DNA from: Anadara kagoshimensis
Lineage: Eukaryota; Mollusca; Bivalvia; Arcoida; Arcidae
DNA: 64,000 nucleotides
Direction of reading: 5' to 3'
Assembly: GCA_021292105.1 (NCBI GenBank)
Contig: CM037865.1
Coordinates: 20,911,428 to 20,975,427 of the forward strand
Shown here: piece by piece, positions 11,574-20,084 of the stretch
How the letters are laid out: each line of letters begins with the position of its first letter
How positions within the stretch are numbered: the first letter of the stretch is position 1
The notes under the pieces: model-generated
Databases searched by the model: none
What the model was told of the DNA's origin: nothing
The model's input: only the letters and a program-made list of their open reading frames with translations
Program-made: the position numbers and the translations under genes

Positions 11574-13139
11574 ATTTGTTAGAATGTTATTCATTTTTAT
11601 AAACTCTCTGAAACATTTGGTCACAACTATCAAATCGTTAGGCGGCTTTGGAACATTTCCATGTTCTCTCAAAAACCCTTTGCACCCATAACACTTGCTC
11701 ACTTTAGAATGGCAAAACTGTAAAAGGGTCTGTTGTAAATCCCTTGGGTCCTGTCCACATGATTTTATTTCATTAACCCCAACTATAGAGTCTGTGATAT
11801 TGCAAAATATCCTTTTTGGTGTTTCAATTTCAGACTGTCTCTTAAAACTATTTTCAGTTATTTCCATTGTTTTTATAAATGGTCGATAAGATTTACCGTT
11901 CCCATGAGGTAACATTTGAACATGGTGTGTTTCAATTTCAGACTGTTTCTTAATACTATTTTCAGCTGTCACATCCGGTGCTTTTATAAATGGTCTATCA
12001 GATTTACTGTTTCCATGAGGTAACATTTTAACAGGTGTGTTGCTCCTTCAAAGTAATACTGAACTATACCTAGCCTTGATACAGATTTAGTTATCACATC
12101 TTCTAATATTATAATTGTTCTATGGAAATCTTTTGATGATCTATTTACATAAGGGTATCTTATAAGTGCATGTGTGGTAAGTCCTGTTTTGTTTGAGGAT
12201 ATACGCCAATGTTTATCATTGATGTTGATAAACCTTTTCCTTGTTCCAGTCTGTCTCCACATCCCATTGTCATCAGCTAGCAGATTTTTCCAGTGACCAA
12301 TTGTTTCCAGGTCAACAATGAAAATACAGTTTTCCTGGACACCAACAGGAAGCCTTCTAGCTATTTTTTCGTCACCTGGATTTTTGGAAATTATTATCTG
12401 TGCAGATTCTTTTGAGTCTATTCCTCTTGATAGCCGCCTGTAAATAGGTAATAAGTCCTGGTTATTAAACAATTCAATCCCTTTGTTTTGAATACCAGTT
12501 GTCTCCATACTTGTATTTCTTTCTTCCTTTTCTAACTGCCAATTGTTGTCAAATTCAAAGTTTTCAATGATGATTCGTCTGAAAAAGCAGATAAATGATA
12601 GAACATTAGGTAATATATCCTGGTACAGTCAAACCTGTCTATAAAGGCCACCCAAGGGAACCAGTTAAAGTGGCTTTTATGGGTAGGTGACCTTTATATA
12701 CAGGTTCAAATAATATGAATAAAGAACAATTTGAATACAATTCTACTGACCTTTATAAGCAGGTGACTCTTATATAGAGGTGGCCTTTACAGCAGGTTGA
12801 GCTGTATGAACAAAATGCTCAGTTCACTTGTATTAAATGCTTCAGAAAACTAACTCCTGTCAAAAAGTATGACAGTTAATTACACAGCTCAATGCTTTCA
12901 AAAAATCTTTTATCAAAATGTTTGGGTTTTTTTTGTATATCAAATTGATTGAGCCGAAATGACTGGCAACTTGGCAAGAGCTTGAATATAAATCTTACAA
13001 AACCTTACCTTTTATGTGGACTCTTTCTAATTGCATCCTCCACATTACGAACTTGTTCTTTCAATTTATGATATGTAACTCCATTTTTTATGGGTTTAAA
13101 ACAGGCTCTCCAGGTTGCCCATCTTTCCATTCTCTCTTT
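11574..13139 (-). CDS. Uncharacterised invertebrate protein block (MLPHGN / CYGCKG family)
   Basis: Two exons: 13139-13009 (acceptor uncertain) and 12578-11574, joined in phase 2. The residues resemble an expanded invertebrate family that I recall but cannot name. The features are WATWRACFKPI near the start, a central domain (IFIVDLE, DDNGMWRQTGTRKRF), the peptide MLPHGNSK, then a Cys pair CYGCKGFLREHG and PPNDLIVVTK. The MLPHGN segment occurs twice, about 37 residues apart, in a near-tandem duplication. One A must be added at the A-run at 12026-12029 (Ts on the plus strand) to pass from FEGATHLLK into MLPHGN. The 3' end reaches ILTN at a possible donor AAT|GTATAC, 8 bp before the MITE at 11565-10418. 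It could be an exon of a larger gene with the blocks on either side, a separate gene, or a TE-broken pseudogene. Confidence 0.55.
12626..12804. mobile_element. TA-flanked MITE, CTATAAAGG family
   Basis: The left end CAGTCAAACCTGTCTATAAA and the inverted right end (CAGCTCAACCTGCTGTAAAG on the minus strand) are flanked by TA on both sides. Full-length relatives are at 25245-25424 and 45572-45736, and partial ones at 15790-16410, 18934-19083 and 31470-31570. Confidence 0.8.
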
Positions 13140-13569
13140 CTGTTTTACCAGATACAACCAGTCTATTTACTCATGGCAAATTTGTAAAACGTATTCTTTG
13201 CACTTACGTAGATTGAAAACTCTGCTGGTGTAACAATATATCCCACATGTGTGGGGTATTCCATTTTCATAAATTATATTTTATAAAAAAAATATAGTAA
13301 AGTTCATAAAATAGAAGCATCCCCCTTTTTGTAGTGGTTTAGACCATTAATTAATCACTTTTATTTGATGTTATCATATTGCAAAGTTTTCTACAACTGT
13401 TGTTTACAATTACTTCTTAGTCCAATGTGATAATATCTTCACAGTTCATGAAAAAATGTCACACAAGCGTGGGCTATCATCAGCTTCAACTTTCAATCTA
13501 GCATGTGTGATTTTTCAAATGTCAAAAGATCTCTAGACAATGAAACAAAAACATTCACTTTTGGATGTA

Positions 13570-14291
13570 GGGCAAAGTGTAAAATGTGTATTGGACTCAT
13601 GGATTGGACTGGACTCTTGGATTTGACTTGTGAATTGGACTAGTGGACTAGACTCTTGGATCGGACTAGTGGACTAGATTTTGGATTGGACTAGTGGGTT
13701 AGACTCTTGGATTGGACTTGTGGACTGGACTCTTGGATTGGACTAGTGGACTAGACTCTTGGATTGGACTTGTGGACTGGACTCTTGGATTGGACTTGTG
13801 GACTAGACTCTTGGATTAGACTAGTGGACTGGACTCTTGGATTGGACTAGTGGACTAGACTTTTGGATTGGACTAGTGGGCTAGACTCTTGGATTGGACT
13901 TGTTGACTGGACTCTTGGATTGGACTAGTGGACTAGACTCTTGGATTGGACTAGTGGACTAGACTCTTGGATTGGACTAGTGGACTAGACTCTTAGACTG
14001 GACTAGTGGACTAGACTCTTGGATTGGACTTGTGGACTAGACTCTTGGATTAGACTAGTGGACTGGACTCTTGGATTGGACTAGTGGACTAGACTCTTGG
14101 ATTGGACTTGTGGACTAGACTCTTGGATTAGACTAGTGGACTGGACTCTTGGATTGGACTAGTGGACTAGACTCTTGGATTGGACTTGTGGACTAGACTC
14201 TTGGATTGGACTAGTGGACTGGACTCTTGGATTGGACTAGTGGACTAAACTCTTGGATTGGACTTGTTGACTAGATTCTTGGATTGGACTA
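13570..14291. repeat. 26-bp minisatellite (TTGGATTGGACTAGTGGACT type)
   Basis: About 25 or more imperfect units of 26 bp. Each has CTCTTGGATTGGACT followed by AGTGGACTAGA or a variant. The lead-in GCAAAGTGTAAAATGTG is shared with 9597 and, inverted, with 15225 and 15405. The array therefore appears to have expanded within a dispersed repeat. Confidence 0.9.
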
Positions 14292-14689
14292 ATTTAAAAT
14301 AAAAACAGATTTTATCAATACTAAATATCTACTACTGATGTGTGGTCTGATATTTGTATTGCCTAATAAAAACATTAGTTATTCAATTTAAAAAAAAAAA
14401 CTATTTTATTTTGAAAGAAAAATCAAAGTAAAGTTCTTAAAAATAGAAGCATTACCATTTTTGTAGTGGTTTAGATCAATAATTAATTATTTTTATTTGA
14501 TGTTATCATATTGCATAGTTTTCTACAGCTGTTGTTTACACAATTAGTGAAAATTTGTCACATAAGCATGGATTATCATTACCTTCAACTGTGTGAATTT
14601 GATCTCTTTAGAAAATGAAACAAAAATATCCACATGATAAATGGTATCTGATAACCAATCCTTTTGGAAATAAGATACAATAGAGTTGA

Positions 14690-15019
14690 GTAATGGTGTT
14701 TAATGTCCCAGTCAAGAATATTTCACTTATATCGAGACGTCGCCAGCTATAGGCGACAGTGCAGAAATTTTGCCTGTGCGTTGCGCTGATGGCATTATAC
14801 AGCAGGGTTCTTTAGTGTGCCAAACCCACCGTGACACGGGACCTCGTTTATTTTAAGTTTCCATCTAAAAGAACCGTGACTTTCATTTCGTAATGCCGAG
14901 TGCTTGGCGAAAGAACAGTCACTACCCACTTTCAAGTTTTGGGTCAGACCCGGCCGGGGATCGAACCCACGACCTCCCACTTACGGAGCGAGCACTCTAC
15001 CAACTGAGCTACCGCAGTG
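14690..15019 (-). mobile_element. tRNA-derived SINE, well preserved, minus strand
   Basis: On the minus strand it starts with a tRNA-like head: an A-box-like GGTAGCTCAGTTGG and a B-box GGTTCGATCCC at normal spacing. The body follows (CAGACCCGGCCGGGG region, GCCGAGTGCTTGGCG, AGACGTCGCCAGCTATAGG on the plus strand) and the tail is near AATGGTGTTTAATGTCCCAG. It is the best copy in the window. Others are at 5335, 17430, 26460, 33560, 38395 and 62925. It is not a tRNA gene, because the body continues well past the head. Confidence 0.85.
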
Positions 15020-15149
15020 GTGGGTACAATAGAATAAAAAAGAGAATTAAACATTGTACAACTCCCAAATGAAATGTAATGATCAACAAGTCACAACTGT
15101 ATTTGATTTACATAATAATTTGTCCTTGTTTTATACCAACTGAATCAAA

Positions 15150-15780
15150 GTAAAAAAGAATAAACAAAAGTCTAGTCTATGTGTCTAGTCCAAGAGTCCA
15201 ATACAATTCCAGCTTGTAATCCAGTCCACATTTTACACTTTGCCAAATTGTAGAACTCTCGCATAAAATGTAATAATCAACATTTCACAACTATATTTCA
15301 TATACATAATACTTTAAAAAATATCTTTATTTAATACCAATCAAAATCAAACGATCAAAATTACAAAAAACTATGAGTTCAGTCCAAGAGTCCAAACCAG
15401 TCCACATTTTACACTTTGCCCATTTATCTGTCTAAAGTTTCCTCAGTCTGTCATCATTAGGAACTTGATAAAGAAAAACAGGATTTAATAGGAAAATTAT
15501 GTGTGACCTTTTATGATTCCTTTCGTTTTCTAGATAAATGCAAACCATTTGAAATAAATTCTTATCATCCCTTGTCACTGTATTTTTTCTTGGGCATATA
15601 AGACCAGACATCAGTAGTAGATATTTGTCATTGATATAATCTTTTTTTTCATTTTAAAATTATTGGATAAAACTATAAGTCCAATTCATGAGTCCAGTTC
15701 ACAAGTCCACTCCAAGAGATTGTTATTTTTCAAAATTATATAATTTTGTCACATGCCCATCCCCATACTAACATCAAACG
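15150..15780. repeat. Inverted fragments of the GGACTGGATTGGAC dispersed repeat
   Basis: Strings such as AGTCCACATTTTACACTTTG recur at about 15225 and 15400, inverted with respect to 9597 and 13570, together with shared flanks (TCACAACTGTATTTGATTTACATAA). No gene is seen here. Confidence 0.55.
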
Positions 15781-15789
15781 ATTAAGGTA

Positions 15790-16410
15790 CAGTCCAACCT
15801 GCCTTAAAGGCCACCTCTATATATGGGCCCCCTGCTTATAGAGGCCAGTAGATAGGGGTGGGACAACACACTAACAAGGCGATACGAGACGTATCACTAT
15901 TCATACATCATGATGCGATACATATCACGATATTATCTAATCGAAGTATAATCCTACCAAATCATTCTTCGAGATAGATTCCACATCAGTAGTAACAGGA
16001 ATAAATATATCAATATTGTTGATAGGAAAAGTTATATCATTTTCTATGTACACAGGGTGTCCAAAATACTTCCAAATGTGCGATCTGACATTGTTTTGAG
16101 TTATTATCTCCACGTGTTTACGTGATGCATTGTCTGCCATTTTGGTTTCCATTGTGTATCACTAAAATTCAAAGTGATAACGGTAAAATCTGGATATTTT
16201 CCAGAATGCTGAAACATCCTTTTTACATCGATATTTTAGAAAGTATATCGATACATGTATCGTGCATATCCAAATCGTGATTGGATGAATTGTCGCACCC
16301 CTACCAGTAGAATTGTATCCCGATTGCTCTTTTTCATATTACCGGTATATGAACCTGTATATAAAGGTCACCTGCCCATAAAGGCCACTTTTACTGGTTC
16401 CCTTGGGTGG
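15790..16410. mobile_element. CTATAAAGG-family MITE split by a hAT insertion
   Basis: The left half (CAGTCCAACCTGCCTTAAAG) and the right half (ACCTGCCCATAAAGGCCACT to CTTGGGTGG) form one family member in inverted orientation, truncated at 16410. The two halves are separated by the 451-bp hAT-type element at 15853-16303. Confidence 0.75.
15853..16303 (-). mobile_element. hAT element with 8-bp target duplication and BED-finger remnant
   Basis: The termini TAGGGGTGGGACAA and TTGTCGCACCCCTA are inverted repeats. The flanks are identical 8-mers CCAGTAGA at 15845-15852 and 16304-16311. An 8-bp duplication and a CAGGGGTG-like end are hAT hallmarks. A 71-codon minus-strand ORF (16152-15937) begins METKMADNASRKHVE and includes RSHIWKYFGHPVYIE, resembling the start of a BED-zinc-finger hAT transposase. 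The rest of the transposase is missing, so the copy is non-autonomous. Confidence 0.8.
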
Positions 16411-16756
16411 ATGAGACAGTGACTAAAAACTAAGGTCCTGTGCCTCAGTGCATGTTAAAGACACCTCTGTAGAGTTTGAACAAGCAAACTCAGCAAATTA
16501 GGATCTCCCGACAGCAGGTTTTTTTGTGATTTGTACCAATGTTCAAAGGACAATAACTCCAAGGAAAATGAGCAAACCAACTCAGGTTAATGACATGGGC
16601 ATCTCCTATCAATGTTGATGCTTTGTACCAAGTTTCATGAAATAGTGCTTCATAGTTTTGGAGAATTTGCACTGACAAGAATTTCAGACAGACAGTAATA
16701 AAAAAAAGAGACAAAGGAACATGGAACCATCTCTTGAAATATCCACAGTAGTCTAC

Positions 16757-17313
16757 AGAGCAACAATGTCCAAACACAGCACTATAACCACAGAGCAACA
16801 ATGTCCCAACACAGCACTATAACCACAGAGCAACAATGCCCAAACACAGCACTATAACCACGGAGCAACAATGTCCAAACACAGCACTATAACCACGGAG
16901 CAACAATGCCCAAACACAGCACTATAACCACAGAGCAACAATGTCCAAACACAGCACTATAACCACAGAGCAACAATGCCCAAACACAGCACTATAACCA
17001 CAGAGCAACAATGTCCAAACACAGCACTATAACCACAGAGCAACAATGCCCAAACACAGCACTATAACCAAAGAGCAACAATGTCCCAACACAGCACTAT
17101 AACCACAGAGCAACAATGCCCAAACACAGCACTATAACCACAGAGCAACAATGTCCAAACACAGCACTATAACCACAGAGCAACAATGTCCAAACACAGC
17201 ACTATAACCACAGAGCAACAATGCCCAAACACAGTACTATAACCACAGAGCAACAATGTCCAAACACAGCACTATAACCACAGAGCAACAATGTCCAAAC
17301 ACAGCACTATAAT
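16757..17313. repeat. 35-bp minisatellite with alternating variants
   Basis: About 16 units of 35 bp, each containing GAGCAACAATGTCCAAACAC or the same with GCCC. The GTCC and GCCC forms largely alternate, giving a 70-bp higher-order period. Other changes are few, so the array is recent. Confidence 0.92.
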
Positions 17314-17429
17314 GCTTTATTTTTGTGACATCAAATTGTTAAAGTTAGAAATTGCTCAATGTTTTTGGGATGAAAACATTATCCAATGTTTTGATGATGC
17401 CAAATATTATCTGTAGTCTAGAATTTAGA

Positions 17430-17735
17430 AAGTTTGATTGATTGATTGAATGGGGTTTTATACCTCAGTCAAGAATATTTCACTTGTATGGAGACGTCAC
17501 TAGCTACAGATGAAGTTGCAGATATTTTTATCTTTGCAATGCATGCAGAGCAATGTGCAGGGAGGGTTCTTTAACCTGCCATGTCTGCCATGACAGGGGG
17601 GGGGGGTGTCAGTGATCAAGGTCTCTTCCAAAAGACCCAGAGACTTTTTGCAGAGTGCTTGGCAAAATAATAATCATTACTTTTTACAAGTCTTGGCCAG
17701 ACCCCGGAAGGGAGCACTGAGCTACCATAGTGGTT
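17430..17735 (-). mobile_element. Degraded SINE, same family as 14690-15019
   Basis: Carries AAGAATATTTCACTTGTATGGAGACGTCAC (in two parts), GCAGAGTGCTTGGCAAAATAA and a remnant ACTGAGCTACCATAGTGG of the tRNA-like head. A G-run interrupts it near 17600. Confidence 0.7.
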
Positions 17736-17879
17736 CCAGGGTAATCTAGAAGGCTTTATTCATGTATAAACACTATATTTCATTGTGGTTTTATTTTCCA
17801 GGAAACATACTCAACTGTGAGAATAGGGAAAATAAATATCAAAACAGATCAAAATTTAGCGCAATTTGTATCAATTATC

Positions 17880-17982
17880 TAAAGGTATATGACATTTTTG
17901 ATGATGCACAATGAACAACAGACGACAGACGGTAAACTGTTCCAATAGTTCATCTCAGCTTTCAGCTCAGACGAGCTAAAAA
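17880..17982 (+). mobile_element. Truncated 3' end of the Helentron-like family
   Basis: ACAGACGACAGACGG is followed by a decayed hairpin (TCATCTCAGC, then GCTCAGACGAGC) and TAAAA, matching the 3' cores at 1024 and 41956. Confidence 0.6.
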
Positions 17983-18082
17983 ATTCACCTCTTTGTGAAA
18001 AAACGTTGTAATCTATTTTTCCTAAATGTGGGCCAGGTAGAGTCCTGAAAACTAATTTTTTATAATTTGTTTACACCAATAC

Positions 18083-20084
18083 CTTAAATATCTCATTTTT
18101 CACCAAAGTTGAAGATGATGCAATCACATCTTCGTTCTTGTAAATTTTAGATAAATGGGCATTCTTCGATATTTCTGCCATCATTCCATTTATTATAGAG
18201 ACATCTAGTGGTGTACAATCGTACCAAACAAGCTGGTCATTGTCCACAATCTTTCTGGGTTGTTGCCACATGCTGTTACAGAGCGGATTTAACCTGGACA
18301 TGTACTTCTTAAACGATGCCACTGGGCAATAACGATGACCTACAGAAATAGAAAAAATCAAGATACATTTTTCTTCTATTATTATAAAGCAATTTAATGT
18401 ACCAGGTAATGTCAAACAATCTTTCTGAATTTGAACAGAAAAATGTTACAAGTCTTACAGATATATTATTAAACCTTATTCATAAATACTGAAATAAATA
18501 CTGAAGACTGATTGGATGAGCGTAGTCACATGGCATGGATAGAAATATCATATTTCCCCTTCATGATCAAGTTTCCCTATAATATATCCCTTATTCAAAA
18601 CTCAAAATAAAGTCATAATGATATGCATCATTGATGGAGAGTTGGTCACGATGTTCTAGCATTTGCCTCTGATGAGTTCTGATCAATGAATTGGAAAAAA
18701 CTGAGTTTTTTAACCTTCCAGGTAATCTTATTTTTGATATTTTTTTCTGTCGATCTTATTATCATGGTTATCTTTCAGTATAATAAACAATCTATTGCCT
18801 TTGTTTGAGGGAGATATGAACATTTGTTCACCCGCAACAAGACACATATTTCTTGTGCTTCGCCCTCTGAAAATGTGACTTGTTGGAGGTGAACAAATGT
18901 TCATATCTCCCTCACTCAAAGGCAATAAATGTGTAGTGAAACCTGTATATAGAGATCACTCATGGAACAAATGGAAAGTGGTCTTTATAGACTGGTGACC
19001 TTTATATAAAGGTTGAAATAAGAACTAAATAGACCTTAAAATGATGGTCTTAATGCAGAGGTGGTCTCTATAGAAGTTTAACTGATTTATTTATTTACCA
19101 GCAATTACCATACCAACAATCATTATCCCCCTCAGTGGCTCAATGGTGGAGTGTTCTGTGGTTGTGGGCTCGAACACTGGCCAGGTAAAACATAAGATTT
19201 TAAAATTTGAGATACTGCTTCCTGGCCTTGTGCTTGGTATTAAGAGGACTACTGAGTATTGACTTGTTAACCTGGTATAAGCATATTGTGACTGTGGGAC
19301 TAGCATCTTAAAGTCTCCTTCAGTGTGTGCTAGTACAAAAGATGCCACAGCCACTAAAAACAAACTGGCACATCTCATGCATATACACAAACTTGTACTT
19401 AAACTAATCCTTAGATTCATAAACTTGTTCTCGTCACAAGTAGCTGAAAAATTGCTGATGCAACATCAAACAACATTAGAACAACAATAACTTACCGGTG
19501 ACTTCATACATCCTATCTGCTGGTGTTGATTTATCTACCCCTGAATTAGTCACATAACGCTTTCCCTGATGATCCGCCTTTATCTTAAAGCTATCCTGTT
19601 TCATGTCCTTCAGAGAATTTTTATTCCCTTGGCATAAATACAAAAGCACCTCAAATAAAACTTTACACTGTAGTCCGACGGGTTCCGACACATCAAACAC
19701 AGTTGTCATATAATACAACCTTTTAACATCTTTCAAGGCGATAACCTGCGTGACGTTTGTAGCCTTTCTATCTATGAGGTCTAGTCTGGCTTTAAATGCA
19801 CTTTCCGCCTGGTTAAACTCTGGATCATGAATGATATCTATGCGACTGTTTATACTGGAGATGTACTTATACAGTCCATATCGTATCTGGTTGATCGTAT
19901 TTTTGGAATAATCCACATTTTCGTTGATATTTCGAGAATTTGTGTGCCTGACTTTTTGTACATCTGAATAGAACAAACACAACAATTCGTTTAATTGCTT
20001 GCGATTCAGGTTTTCAAAATCAGCATCTTTTCCAATATCTAAACAAAAACGTCTTAATGTGTTAACCGCTCCGGCCATAGACAT
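18083..20084 (-). CDS. Crypton-derived DUF3504 protein (QRICH1/KIAA1958/ZMYM-type), 5' exons
   Basis: Exon 1 is 20084-19496, from the first ATG (MSMAGAVNTLRRF). Exon 2 is 18339-18083 or reads on to a stop at 18071. The junction is GT-AG, phase 1, giving 282 residues. Hallmarks of the DUF3504 domain run in order: an IRYGLYKYISSIN motif, the DPEFNQAE segment, a central LQCKVLFEVLLYLCQGN helix, GKRYVTNSGVDKS, then HRYCPVASFKKYMSRLNP and MMAEISKNAHLSKIY. This domain derives from Crypton tyrosine recombinases and is found in domesticated proteins such as QRICH1 and ZMYM2-4. At the place where active relatives read about YTNHSIRA, this protein reads YKNEDVIA, so the HxxR pair looks lost. Loss of recombinase activity is inference. 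The missing C-terminal part may lie in further exons; a GT donor after NEIFK is phase 0. Confidence 0.75.
18793..18927. mobile_element. Short palindromic element
   Basis: Arms of about 55 bp (TATTGCCTTTGTTTGAGGGA and its inverse TCCCTCACTCAAAGGCAATA) surround a short loop. It lies in intron 1 of the DUF3504 block. No coding content. Confidence 0.75.
18934..19083. mobile_element. Diverged CTATAAAGG-family MITE
   Basis: TGAAACCTGTATATAGAGATC at the left and GGTGGTCTCTATAGAAG at the right are diverged versions of the family ends. Confidence 0.6.
19125..19490 (+). mobile_element. SINE family 3, tRNA-like head
   Basis: The head CTCAGTGGCTCAATGG and a B-box-like GGGCTCGAACACT are followed by a long body ending CAAGTAGCTGAAAAATTGCT and a CAACATCAAACAAC tail. 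Related tails occur at about 4480-4530 and 35025-35080. It ends just before the splice donor at 19495. Confidence 0.6.

Noticed and set aside
14950..15019. tRNA-like sequence with A and B boxes
   Set aside because: It continues into a shared 250-bp body present in several copies, so it is the head of a SINE. The same applies to the heads at 7420, 19130, 20296, 24320, 38069 and 62930.
16757..17313. Regular repeats resembling a CRISPR array
   Set aside because: The units are contiguous with no unique spacers, and this is eukaryotic DNA. It is a minisatellite.
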